Below, piece by piece: positions 21,451 through 31,479 of a DNA stretch of 64,000 nt. The position numbers and the translations under genes were made by a program. Position 1 is the first letter of the stretch. Each line of letters begins with the position of its first letter. This DNA comes from Merluccius polli (Eukaryota; Chordata; Actinopteri; Gadiformes; Merlucciidae), in contig JAOPHQ010003696.1 of NCBI GenBank assembly GCA_030340625.1, forward strand, positions 281,501 to 345,500. Direction: 5' to 3'. A model generated the notes under the pieces. It saw only the letters and a list, made by a program, of their open reading frames with translations. It was not told the origin of the DNA and made no database searches.

Positions 21451-22317
21451 GGGCCTCATTTATAAAACTCTGCGTGAAACCCTCCGTAGAACATTGCGTA
21501 CGCCCAAACCTCAGAATGTGCGTACGCACAAAAACATTCCGATTTATAAAACCTTGCTGCGCACACCTGTACGCACTCTTCTCGTTATAAATACCAACGT
21601 GCGTCTAATTTGGCGTGCGTGCACGAGCGCTCTGCTCCTCCCAAGTCCATCCCTTAATAGTCCTTAAAAGGTCAATGCTAATTAATCACTTAATATTTAT
21701 AAGTAGGAAGGAGCCTTTTCTGACCAATCATTAGACGGAAAAATGGATGCACCTTTTAAAAAGAAATCGCATTTTTCGGATTCGGAGATCGAAGTGCTTC
21801 TAAATGAAGTAGACCAACGCAAGTCTATTTTGTGGCTTATTTATCAAGCTCATTATTTAAATGTTTAAGTGATACAGTTGGTCTGGCCGAGGATTGTGAT
21901 TTGAAAGGGCTGTAGTGTGTTGAACATAATTTTGCTTTAATTCATATTTCATAATGGGTGCTTTTCATAAAATAAATATATAAATGAATAAATAACTCAT
22001 ATGTGGTGCGCAATGTGCGTTGGGTCCGCAATGAGCTCCGGGGATTACAGCATCTTATTCTTTTGGCGTTATTGGCGGTTTGCAAACACATATAGTGCAT
22101 TACCGCCACCTTCTTCCTGTGGTCGTCTCCGGAGTTCACTGTTTGAAAAACTTTGCGGGAGCTTTACTCCAGGGTGAAAGGATGCGTAGAACTGCGCACT
22201 CTTTTCTGCAAGGTTTTTTTCTATATATCACGACGTTGGCGGTGAAAGATGCGTACGCACATTTCATCCCTGTTTCCGCAACATTTTCGTGCGCAGAGAC
22301 CTTTATAAATGAGGCCC
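21451..22317 (+). mobile_element. Harbinger element 2b, inverted copy of element 2
   Basis: It is a near-identical reverse complement of 19,413-20,268, nested in element 3. Its own target duplication is CAG (21,448-21,450 and 22,318-22,320). Both copies share the ends, the subterminal palindromes and the Myb-gene remnant. Confidence 0.92.
21743..21868 (+). pseudogene. Truncated Myb/SANT-like ORF in element 2b
   Basis: A 41-codon ORF starts MDAPFKKKSHFSDSEIEVLL and continues NEVDQRKSILW. It matches the start of the Myb-like protein in element 1 (FSECEVEVLISEVEARNNIL). The reading frame ends soon after, where the rest of the gene has been deleted. In the inverted copy (element 2) the same region is frameshifted. 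Confidence 0.75.
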
Positions 22318-22657
22318 CAGGTTTGGTTGCCAGCATAAGTTACCATGGTGATATAGCGACGCTAAAAGAGAGCGACTTTCGTAGGACAGCTAACCCAGGA
22401 CTTTGAGCACAACATACCTCGCTAACCCACTAATCGAGGTTCGTAGTACACCCCCCTGGTCTCTGACATCAGAGTCCAACAGTCGTCTAGCCAATGGGAT
22501 GCAATCAAACAAGAGCCTTGCACAGGAAATACAAACATAAACTACACAACATGACATGTTGGACAGACTTTGCCCTTGTTTAATTATTGATCATCTGATG
22601 TGTTTCAGTTCAATTCAACATGATGCAATGATTCATGTGAGAGGGAACATGTAAGAG

Positions 22658-22695
<38 letters not shown>

Positions 22696-22696
22696 C
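22658..22696. repeat. (TTA)n 3' tail of the LINE
   Basis: A TTA microsatellite forms the 3' terminus of the minus-strand LINE. Confidence 0.85.
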
Positions 22697-22867
22697 ATCC
22701 TTTATTTAACCAGGTAAAAGAACTCATTGAGATTAAAACCACTTTTCCAAGAGCGACCTGGCCAAAATGGCAGCATAAAAAAACAAAAGACAAAAAAAAA
22801 ACAATACAACAATATAAACAGACATGAAGTCAGTCAGTCACACACACCAGGGAAACAATAATAAGAT

Positions 22868-23373
22868 TTACAACACAGGGCAATCACAAGAGCCGAGAGA
22901 ACCAATTTCTCTGTCTTTTAAAATTGACTTGAATTTTCCTAAAGATACAAGATCAGCCAATTTCAAGTCCTTCTGCACGTCATTCCAGGCTGAGGGGGCA
23001 GAAAACTTGAAAGCTTTTTTACTCAGTTTAGTTCTGGCTCTCGGGACCTGCATTTGTATAATGTTCTGTGAGCGCAGGCCATAATGGCTGAGGTTTCTAC
23101 ACATGTGCATGCACAAATATGTAGGAAGAAGTCCCAGAATAGATTTATATATAAAAGTCAGCCAGTGGGAGAGTCTACGGAGAGGCAAAGATGGACAATT
23201 TGTGGCAGCATACAAAAAACAATGATGTACCTGATAGCTGCAACCAGTGATAAAACGCAGAGCACAGTGATACACAGTATCCAGTTTCTTGGATAAAAAG
23301 CAGATCTCCATAGTCCAACAAGGGTAAAAAAGTTGCAGTGATCAAATGTTTCCTGACCTAAAATGAAAAACAC
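22868..23373 (-). pseudogene. LINE ORF: C-terminal region after reverse transcriptase
   Basis: The segment SKKLDTVYHCALRFITG, then LPLRRLSHWLTFIYKSILG and the end motif AFKFSAPSAWNDVQKDLKL correspond to the C-terminal domain of CR1/L2-type LINEs. A TAG stop and a shift of frame near 23,365-23,300 separate it from the reverse transcriptase piece upstream. Confidence 0.75.
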
Positions 23374-23800
23374 GATTTATTCCTAAAAAAGAAACCTAAC
23401 TTTAGTCTCAGCTTAGAAACAAGTTTATCTATATGAGATTTAAAAGACAGGTTGTCATCAATCAGAATGCCTAGATATTTATACGATCTGACCAATTCAA
23501 TTTCAATCCCCTGAACAGTTAACAACCTTGGAAGGTGAGATGGAAGCTGCTTGCCATTTGAAAAAAGCATGGTCTTTGATTTATCTGCATTTAATACTAG
23601 CTTAAGCTGAGTCAAACGAGATTGAACAGCATCAAAGGCAGATTGCAAGAACTCAAGGGATTGTAGAACTGAAGAAGATGAACAATAAATAACTGTATCA
23701 TCCGCATAGAGATGGGACACAGCATCAGACAAATTATCACAAAGATTGTTCACATAAATTGTGAACAGCAATGGCCCTAGAATGGAGCCTTGAGGCACAC
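23358..23800 (-). pseudogene. LINE ORF: reverse transcriptase palm with YADD box
   Basis: It starts at VPQGSILGPLLFTIYVNNL and contains the catalytic HLYADDTVIY (near 23,720-23,690), then LVLNADKSKTMLF and KYLGILIDDNLSFKSHI. The frame is open until the stop at about 23,358. A 1-2 nt indel near 23,855 separates it from the upstream palm segment. Confidence 0.82.
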
Positions 23801-25319
23801 CCTTTAGAACAGGAAGGAAGGAGGAAGAAGATCCAGCGGCCTGGACACACTGTCCTACCTGATAAATAATGTGAGAACCAGTTTACAGCCTGGTCAGATA
23901 AGCCAATCTTGTGGAGTCTGTCTGCCAGGATAACATGATCGACAGTGTCAAATGCCTTTGACAAGTCAATAAAAAGGGCTGCACAATATTTTCGGCCATT
24001 TAGTGCCTCTATAATATCATTTACCACTTTAATAGCAGCAGTTATTGTACTGTGCTGTTTTCGAAAACCTGACTGATGATGTGAAAGGAGACCGTTAGCA
24101 TCTAAAAATCCTTTAAGTTGTTCGCTGACCAACTTTTCAAGAACTTTAGAGAGAACACACAATTTAGAAATTGGCCTGTAGTTGTTAACTACAGAGGGAT
24201 CACCGACTTTCAGCAGAGGAAGAACATAAGCAGACTTCCATATGCTCGGACTCTCATTTTCAGAAATAGTACGATTAAAAATATGACACAGAGGTTCTGC
24301 TATAAAGTCTGCCGCTGACCTAAAAAAGAAAGGCTCAAGATTATCAGGTCCAGCAGATTTATTAAGATCCAACTGCTGTAACGCTCTGTGGACCTCGGCT
24401 ACTTCAAAAGGAGTCAAATCAAATCCTGGAGCCATAGCATTGACAGGTGAATGAGGGCAAACCCCCTGCACATCCGGTTGATGTGGATGCAGGGACTCAA
24501 ATAGAGAACCTGACGAGACAAAATGTTCATTAAAATAATTAAGAATAGCAGGTTTTTCAGATAGGATATGTGCATCTTTTACTATGCAAGCAGGCAATTC
24601 GTCTCTGGTGTCATCCCCAAATGAGGATTTAACTATTTTCCAAAACTTCTTGGGATCATTTAAGTTATGAGTAGTATTATTAATATAAAAATCAGATTTA
24701 GCCTTTTTAACAAGAGACGTAAAGCGATTTCTGAGCTGTTTAAATATCAGCCAGTCCCCTTGGGATTTAGACTTTCTGGCCTTGGCCCAGGCATCGTCCC
24801 TTACTTTTAGGAGACTAGACAGCTCTGGGGAGAACCAAGGATTGTTCCTGCCCTTCACTCTAAATTTGCGGAGAGGGGCATGTTTATTTATAATAATACT
24901 AAAAGCATCATGAAAATACTTCCAGGCCAGCTCTACATCATTAATGAGTGAGATCCTGGACCAATCAAAGTGCCATGAATCATGAAGGAAAGCCTGCTTG
25001 CAGAAATGTTTATAATCACGTTTTAAAATAACACGTGACCTTGATTTGGGGAGCTTAGCTTGTCTGACAGCGGCTATTACACAATGGTCGCTCATATTGT
25101 TTGCAAAAATACCAATGTCTGAATATTTATGAGGAGAATTAGTTAAAAATAAGTCAAGAAGAGAGGACATCTCTGGACATTTAAGATTTGGGCGTGTTGA
25201 CCCATTAACTAGCTGTGTTAAATTAAAAGAATCACACAGATTTAAAACTGTCAGAGACAGAAGATAGCCAATCCCAGTTCAAGTCTCCTGTGAGAAGAAT
25301 CTCATTGAAGTCTAAAGTT
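23801..25319 (-). pseudogene. LINE ORF: C-terminal endonuclease and N-terminal reverse transcriptase
   Basis: Immediately downstream of the LTR insertion the frame reads into the endonuclease motif GDLNWDW (25,290-25,270). A small deletion near 25,240 breaks the frame. The long frame 25,170-23,850 holds LLDLFLTN, the SDH motif (NMSDHCVIA), the linker with GRNNPWFSPELSSLL, and reverse transcriptase blocks KSAGPDNLEP, NNYRPISKLCVLSKVLEKL and ALFIDLSKAFDTVDH. Confidence 0.82.
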
Positions 25320-25324
25320 GAAAG

Positions 25325-26090
25325 TGTTACGGTACACGAAAACTGGGACCCAAATGCTGGACACAGGGAGGCAGAGACAGGATAAAAGGCAAAGGAATTT
25401 ATTGGGTGATCGTTCGGGGAGTCAGGCTAGCGGGGGTCTGGTACGGGGCAGGCAATCAGGTGGACAAGGGCTAGGCAGGGGACGGGTAGTCAGGCAGGCG
25501 GGGGGGCTCGGCAACGGGGGCTGGTAGTCGGACAGGCAGGGGTCGGCAACGGGCTGGTAGTCGGACAGGCAGGGGTCGGCAACGGGCTGGTAGTCGGACA
25601 GGCAGGGGTCGGCAACAAGGGCTGGAACAGGCGGGTCGTCAGGCAGGCAGGGGGTCGGCAACCAGGGCTGGACAGGTGGGTCGTCAGGCAGGCAGGGGTC
25701 GGCAACAAGGGCTGGACAGGTGGGTCGTCAGGCAGGCAGGGGTCGGCAACAAGGGCTGGACAGGTGGGTCGTCAGGCAGGCAGGGGTCGGCAACAAGGGC
25801 TGGACAGGTGGGTCATCAGGCAGGCAGGGGTCGGCAACAAGGGCTGGAACAGGGGGGTCGTCAGGCAGGCAGGGATCGGCAACAAGGGCTGGAACAGGCG
25901 TAGTCAGGCTGGGAATTACTAGTAGGTTAGGGAAACAACGAACTGGCGCCGGCTGCTTGACAATCCCTGGCTTAAATAGGGAAACAGTGATTATTAATTA
26001 GGAACAGGTGTGTGTGGGGAATGACTGGTAGAGACGACAAGCGTCCACTAGATGGAGGTATTGGACCGTGTAGCAGGACGTGGTGTAACA
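25325..26090 (-). mobile_element. Solo LTR B with internal VNTR (minus orientation)
   Basis: On the minus strand it starts TGTTACACCACG and ends ACCGTAACA. The exact 5-bp direct repeat GAAAG flanks it (25,320-25,324 and 26,091-26,095). On the minus strand there is a TATA-like CCTATTTAAGCC near 25,975 and a polyadenylation signal in CCCAATAAATTCC near 25,400. Between them lies a minisatellite. There is no internal coding region. The LTR interrupts the endonuclease of the minus-strand LINE and is therefore younger than it. Confidence 0.88.
25505..25910. repeat. VNTR inside solo LTR B (33-bp then 44-bp units)
   Basis: Units start at ggtcggcaac: three copies spaced about 33 bp, then about six copies spaced 44 bp (ggctggacaggtgggtcgtc within each). 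The array lies between the TATA-like and poly(A) signals, so it would be in the R region or near it. Open frames through it are not genes. Confidence 0.88.
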
Positions 26091-26095
26091 GAAAG

Positions 26096-26566
26096 CTGAT
26101 TACTTAATGATAATAAAGTCTCACTACTAGCTGCAGGCGGTCTATAGCAACCCACAATGGTGATAAAGAGACCATTAAGAAGCTCCAACTTCAGAGCAAG
26201 AAATTCAAATTGTCTACTGAGGGAAAGAGATGATTGGACAGTGACATGAAATTTCTGTTTGACATATATTGCAATGCCACCACCTTTTCTGGGGCGGTCA
26301 CAACGGAAAACATTGTAACCTTTAATGGCAATGTCTTTGTCTGTGATGGATTTCTTTAGCCAAGTTTCGGACAAGACAAGAACGTCAGTATCGGTTGAGC
26401 TAGCCCAGATTTTCACTAGGTCTAGTTTTGGCAATAGACTTCTGACATTAAGGTGAACAACACCAAGCCCTGATCTAGATTTAAAGTCACATGGAGTACT
26501 CAGACAATTTATATCTGGGCCAGGGTTAAAGTTCAATGTTACCAGACAATAAGAGCAGAAGAACAA
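26096..26566 (-). pseudogene. LINE ORF: N-terminal APE endonuclease
   Basis: The frame encodes NPGPDINC, then LGVVHLNVRSLLPKLDLVK, VLVLSETWLKKS (catalytic Glu region), RKGGGIAIYVK and IVGCYRPP, all typical of the first half of an APE endonuclease. It is cut by the LTR at SLSNQL and continues after it. At its start a one-base insertion separates it from the hydrophobic upstream frame. Confidence 0.82.
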
Positions 26567-26929
26567 TCAAACATTTCCGTCTTACTGAATGAGTAGGTAC
26601 TGGCTGAATAAAACCATGCCTAGACTTTGTTCTACTAGGACTTAGGGGATAAGAGTAAAACAAGAGCAACCAATCATATGCAGTAAATAATACAACAAAA
26701 TTGGGTAAAATAATATCAGTACAATGCATGGACCAGATGGAACAGAACTTGAGGAAGACGGTATCCCTGCTTGTGCCTTAATGGGGAACAGATAATGATC
26801 AGAAACAGTATAGCCTTCCCTGCATTCAGTTGGACCCCAACTGTTTCCAACCACTTCAAGTTCGCTGATTATAAGCAGAGAAAAAAGAGCCAGGACAGTT
26901 GACACCACAATTGCCATGATGAGATTCAA
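26540..26929 (-). pseudogene. LINE N-terminal hydrophobic segment with 2A-like motif
   Basis: It starts at ATG 26,929 (MNLIMAIVVSTVLALFSLLI) with one hydrophobic segment, followed by a Ser-rich stretch and a second hydrophobic run near 26,700-26,650. After a frame change near 26,640 the sequence ends in RRKCLIVLLLLLSGNIEL. It is followed, after an extra T, by NPGP in the next frame. The GNIEL-NPGP pattern matches the DxExNPGP 2A consensus except for Asn in place of Asp. Confidence 0.6.
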
Positions 26930-26931
26930 TA

Positions 26932-27768
26932 ACTGGGCTAGTGGAGGCTAGCTGCTGTAGGGCTAGTGGAGGCTAGCTGCTGCAGGGCTGGTGGAGGCTA
27001 GTTGCTGCAGGGCTAGTGGAGGCTAGCTGCTGCAGGGCTGGTGGAGGCTAGTTGCTGCAGGGCTAGTGGAGGCTAGCTGCTGCTGGGCTGGTGGAGGCTA
27101 GTTGCTGCTGGGCTGGTGGAGGCTAGCTGCTGCAGGGCCAATTGAAGTTGAAGCTAGCTGCTGCAGGGCTGGTGGAGGCTAGCTGCTGCAGGGCCAATTG
27201 AAGCTAGCTGCTGCAGGGCTGGTGGAGGCTAGCTGCAGTGAGGCCTGTGGTGGCTGATTACTGTAGAGCTGGTGGAGGCTAGCTGCTGCAGGGCTAATCG
27301 AGGCTAGTTGCTGCAGGGCTGGTTGAAGCTAGCTGCTGCAGGGCTAGTCGAGGGTAGCTACTGCAGGGCCGGTGAAGGCTAGCTGCTATGAGCTAGAGGA
27401 GGCTAGTTACTGCAGGGCTAGTGGAAGCTAGCTGCTGCAGGGCTGGTGGAGGCTAGCTGCTGTGAGCTGGAGGAGGCTAGTTGCTGCAGGGCTGATTGAA
27501 GCTAGCCACTGCAGGGCTGATGGAGGCTGGTTGCTGTAGAGCTAGTGGAAGCTAGCTGCTGCAGGGCCAGTGGAGACTAGCTGCTGTGAGCTGGAGGAAG
27601 CTAGCTGCTGCAGGGCCGGTGGAGGCTAGCTGTTGCAGGGCTAGTGGAAGCTAGCTGCTGCAGGGCCGGTGGAGGCTAGCTGCTGTGAGCTGGAGGAGGC
27701 TAGTTGCTGCAGGGCTAGTGGAGACATGCTGCTGCAGGGCTGGTTTAAGCTAGCTGCTACTTCCAACA
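26932..27768. repeat. 25-bp minisatellite in the LINE 5' region
   Basis: About 33 copies of a 25-bp unit like gtggaggctagctgctgcag plus ggcta, with exact 25-base spacing where checked (26,941, 26,966, 26,991). It starts within a few bases of the LINE's first ATG (26,929, minus strand) and ends at the next array. It is therefore part of the LINE 5' UTR or an expansion in it. Confidence 0.9.
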
Positions 27769-27960
27769 GTCCAGAGGCAAAATCAGGCCTCAATCAGAGC
27801 CGAAGCAAACCAAGGGTCCAGGCTTCACACAGTCCAAAGGCAAAAATAAGGCCTCAAACAGAGTTGAAGCAAACCAAGGGTCCAGGCTTCACACAGTCCA
27901 AAGGCAAAAATAAGGCCTCAAACAGAGTTGAAGCAAAACAAGGGTCCAGGCTTCACACAG
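27769..27960. repeat. 64-bp tandem array, three copies, LINE 5' region
   Basis: The phrase ggcttcacacagtccaaagg recurs at 64-bp spacing (27,821, 27,885, with a third start at 27,949). It adjoins the 25-bp array and lies upstream of the LINE ORF in transcription order. Confidence 0.88.
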
Positions 27961-28084
27961 CATGTAAAAAATAAGCTCCAGAGGTCTCAAAATGGAAGAA
28001 TAAAGAATAACTTGCTAAACATCCCACATTTAAAAACATACGATGACTTAAAACATTAAAATTCAGACCTCACAAACAAAGAGT

Positions 28085-28112
28085 TGAGTTGGCTGCCATC
28101 TTGGACATTTTC
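28085..28112 (-). promoter_or_regulatory. Putative LINE 5' end with YY1-like motif
   Basis: On the minus strand the sequence reads GAAAATGTCCAAGATGGCAG followed by CC. CAAGATGGC matches the YY1-type motif that sits near the start of other LINE transcripts. Its position at the outer limit of the LINE 5' region suggests an internal promoter element; this is inference. Confidence 0.4.
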
Positions 28113-28844
28113 ACTGTAATTCAAGATTCATGCCAAATATACATAATCATCTTTTTATACGTAATGATAAACAACTACAACATTTGAGACTTCAAGGCCA
28201 GGACTTATGCGTAATGTCTACAACGAACTTAGTCATCGACCATAATCCAAGGCTATCAGTGAATGAACACATTAAAAATCATTTTATAATGAATTATAAG
28301 GCTAAGGATCTTAGTGTATTACACTTTTCATAATTGTAATACATTAAAATCAATTTATAAAGCATGATGATGAGCAACCATTCACCATTTCACTGTGAAT
28401 TCTCTCTCTCAAAGTAAAATATACAGTTATAGGTAAAGTAGAAATTATTATAGGTATTACCTATAATTTACCTATCAATTTAGTATTTAGAGTGAGATTT
28501 GTGGGGAAACATTATATTAGTGAAATGTAAATTTCCATCATTCAGTTCTTCACCATCAAAAAGTTGTCAAATTGGAGTACTCAATTTCTGTTATGACCTG
28601 TTAAACACATTCATTAATTTGTTTAACGTTTTTTGTTGTTCTTGCATAGATGTAATGATATTTTTCACTTTGCTTAAAGCAAACATTGACCACTTATAGT
28701 GACTTATAACCAGCTTGTAATGTATTATATCTGCCTATACCTCAGGAATTTCATTACTTCATTTAAATCACCCACATTACCATTTAAAATGTATAATCAC
28801 TCTTATAATGCATTATAACAGTGATTATAATGAATTATGAATTG
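28113..28844. other. AT-rich anonymous DNA with TTATAATG-type motifs
   Basis: No gene seen. Short palindromic TATAATGCATTATA-like words recur here and again after the hAT element (29,721-29,850), as if both sides belonged to one older AT-rich repeat. Confidence 0.45.
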
Positions 28845-28852
28845 ATTATAAT

Positions 28853-29720
28853 TAGGGCTGTCAAACGATTAACATTTTTAATCTAATTAATCACAAGGTT
28901 TCTTGAATTAATTTCGATTAATCACAATCCTAAATATGACTGAAAAATTCACATTTTCTGTGTACTGTTCTCAGAACAGAAAGATAAATGACAAGAAGCG
29001 GAACTTACATTTGTTTTTTATAAACGACAAATCCAGAAAAAATAATTTAATTCTAAACAATTTTGGCAACAACTGAATGGAACGTTTTTCTTTTTGAACA
29101 AACAACTCTCTCACTTTCACACAATTACATGTGGCCCTTTTACTTATTCATCTTTTAGCCAGTTGCTAAGGCAAACTAACTTGTTGACATGTTCTGAATG
29201 TAAAGCGGACCGTTTCTTCTGCACAATATGGCCTGCGACTGAACTACATGAGGCTACATCCACACTACTACGTTTTTGTTTTAACCGTGTGTGTGTACAC
29301 GATTTAATATACCCAACATATTAAACCGCGGTTTAATATATCCGATATATTAATATATCCAATATATTAAACCACGTACACACACGGTTAAAACGAAAAC
29401 GTAGTAGTGTGGATATATTAAACCACATGTGTACACGGTTTAATACATCTACACTACTACAAAAACGTAGTAGCATGGAACCGTGGATGCAGGAGTCGCT
29501 AGATATTTGCGGGCAAGCAGGGCCCGCAAATATTGTTTCATACTCAAACTGTCCATCCAGAGGGCCGACCGGTTCGTCGGACTCCTCCATCTCGCTCGTG
29601 TCAGCAATGCTGTTTACGCGACGAGGAATGAACGCGCCGGGGGTTGAATTGTGGGTAAAATAGGGCGTTAATTCCAGAAATTAATCATCTTGCTTTAAAG
29701 CGTTAATTTTGACAGCCCTA
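28853..29720. mobile_element. Non-autonomous hAT element (868 bp)
   Basis: The ends are TAGGGCTGTCAAA and TTTGACAGCCCTA. The flanking 8-mers are ATTATAAT (28,845-28,852) and ATTCTAAT (29,721-29,728), 7 of 8 identical. No transposase. The interior contains a long imperfect hairpin at 29,255-29,410 with arms ccacactactacg / cgtagtagtgtgg. Confidence 0.85.
29255..29410. repeat. Internal inverted repeat of the hAT element
   Basis: The arms include acactactacgtttttgttt plus taaccgtgtgtgtgtac and their near-exact complements at 29,366-29,408. The centre is rich in ttaatatatcc motifs. A further half copy of the arm follows at 29,448-29,475. Confidence 0.75.
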
Positions 29721-29849
29721 ATTCTAATGTATTACAACTATGAGAATTCTAATACCTTATGATCCTTGCAAAATAAAGTCAGTGAGTGACCAGCAATTAT
29801 GAAGTATTATGATACTTGACCTTATAAGTCATTACATAAAACTTATTCC

Positions 29850-30920
29850 ACTCAGTTTCAAGGTCTGATATCCTGCTAATATAATCTTTCTAAGCAACAT
29901 ATTGACAAAGACTACAAAGAAATCTTCAAATTCTCTTGCAACCAACTTTTTAAATATGATCATGGACACACTCTTGACCTTGTTTTTACCCTCGCCCTGA
30001 CTCTCTTTCAACATTTGATTTTGTCTCTGACCACAAATGCATTGTTTTTGACACCATGCTTCACTCTTCTGCTCAACCACAGAAGCGCACAGTACACTCT
30101 CACTTCCTAAATACCCACTCCACAGCTCTGATTCATGTACCCCTCCACCTGACTCCTCCAATGTTAACAATCTTGTAACTTGGTTCAATGGTCAGGGTTC
30201 TTCTGCGCTATATACCATAGGTCATTTCTTCAGCTAACTCTTGCCCCTGGATCAATGACAACATTTGTCATCTGAAAAGGGAAGTTAGAAGAGTGGAGCC
30301 TAGTTGGAAGAAGTCCAAATTCAAGGTCCATCTCCTCCTTATGAAAGAATTACTGTCCATGCTCAACCAAAACATTAAAAAGGCGAGTTACTTACTTTGC
30401 AGGCCTAATTAGTGAAACTAAACACAATCCTAGGTTTCTGTTTAAACCATTGACCGGCTTGTAAACCCTGCCCATCCTACTGTATCTGCCTCCTCCCAAG
30501 TAGACTGTGAAAATGTTCTGTCTTCCATCAAAATCAATAACATTCGATCTAATTTTAACAATGCTACTGTTTCCTCAGTCTACTGTCCTACTCTGTTGTC
30601 TGATTTCTCCCCTGTCTCTCTGTACAATCTCGTTGACACTGTATCCCATATGCACCTGTCCTCTTGCCCTCTAGATGTAATCCCCCCCAAATTTCTTAAA
30701 GAGGTCCTGCCTATCCTGGGCTCTAGCCTACTCTCCACTATTAATCTCTCTCTCACCTCTGGCTGTGTTCCTGATAATTTAAGATGGCGAGTGTCCAAAC
30801 CTATTTTTAAAAAAAACCTGCCCTTGATCCAACCATTCCAAATAACTACAGACCTATTTCAAAATTACCTTTCATCTCCAAAATTCTTGAAAAAATTGTT
30901 GCACAGCCAGTACCTTCACA
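29850..30920 (+). pseudogene. Decayed L2-type LINE fragment, endonuclease end and reverse transcriptase start
   Basis: In several frames I can read HTLDLVFT, VSDHKCIVFDTML, a linker, and the reverse transcriptase block SSCPLDVIPPKFLKEVLPIL then TINLSLTSGCVPD. There are many stops and indels. The fragment continues at 31,480 after an unrelated insert. Confidence 0.72.
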
Positions 30921-31470
30921 AAAACAAGTGGGCGCCATCTTTGGAAAATAGTCACGACCAGTCGAGCGACAAATGCCGTGCAACATGAGATGTCAATGAA
31001 TCAGAAGGTGTGCAATCTAGTAGAAGGTGTGCAAAGTGCGAACAGTGCGTGTGCATAGAGAAGAGAAGAAAATGGTTTGTGTTTATGCTTTTCCCCGCTG
31101 CGAGAAGAAAATGAGATGCTGTTGGTTCTGTTTTCCAAAGATGGCGCCCGCTTGTTTTCGTGCAGGTACTGGCTTTCTAAATGTTCTTTTTAATAAACTG
31201 TCTGAACACTTACAAAGTTCTCAATGCTTTGTTTTACATGTAGGGACCCTCATTATGCTACCGTGGAAGTGTGGTGCGATTTTGAGCCTTGTTAGTGGTA
31301 TAGAATTGCGATTCAATTTACATGAATGTCTGCCCCCACAGCTAGCGTTATAAGATAATTAGCTATTTTCGAGAACTTTGGTTACATTCGACTAGAATGA
31401 AAACTGATCCCAGAGAACGGTCGAACTCGGTGGACATGTGTTATAAATATATGGTCTCATTTTGCTCCGG
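30921..31470. other. Insert in the L2 fragment with a 28-bp inverted repeat
   Basis: The arms at 30,921-30,948 and 31,131-31,158 are inverted copies with 27 of 28 identical. They contain GGGCGCCATCTTTGG and its complement. Between them is a short ORF (MVCVYAFPRCEKK), not assignable. The 310 bp after the second arm have no recognised content. The block separates two halves of the same L2 LINE. Confidence 0.6.
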
Positions 31471-31479
31471 AATTGTCCT

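Larger units (their letters stand above)
20272..22455 (+). mobile_element. Harbinger element 3 hosting an inverted copy of element 2
   Basis: The ends are GGGGGTATACTACGAAGC and (reverse complement of the right end) GGGGGTGTACTACGAACC. CTG flanks it at 20,269-20,271 and 22,456-22,458. It carries the first exon of a Myb-like gene at its left side, a pair of tRNA-like sequences in the middle, and Harbinger element 2b at 21,451-22,317. Without that insert it would be about 1.3 kb. Confidence 0.88.
22655..28112 (-). mobile_element. APE-type LINE (CR1/Rex1/I-like), near full length, minus strand
   Basis: Read on the minus strand the parts are: a putative 5' end at about 28,110 (GAAAATGTCCAAGATGGCAG), tandem arrays at 27,960-27,769 and 27,768-26,932, an N-terminal hydrophobic segment, endonuclease, reverse transcriptase, a C-terminal domain and a 3' UTR with ACCTGGTTAAATAAAGGATG followed by an (ATA)n tail at 22,696-22,658. 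Solo LTR B (25,325-26,090) interrupts the endonuclease. Several frameshifts and stops make it inactive. The clade within the CR1/Rex1/I group is not settled by eye. Confidence 0.82.

Noticed and set aside
25490..25910. Repetitive ORFs on both strands of LTR B (ACLTTR- and GRQAGRGRQ-type)
   Set aside because: They are translations of the VNTR, with no initiation context or domain.
26932..27960. CRISPR-like regular repeats
   Set aside because: The 25-bp and 64-bp units are contiguous, with no unique spacers, and lie in a LINE 5' region of a eukaryotic genome.
31075..31353. Possible THAP-type zinc finger protein (MVCVYAFPRCEKK)
   Set aside because: Cys spacing and the downstream Pro/Phe motifs of THAP domains are not present; too short to support.
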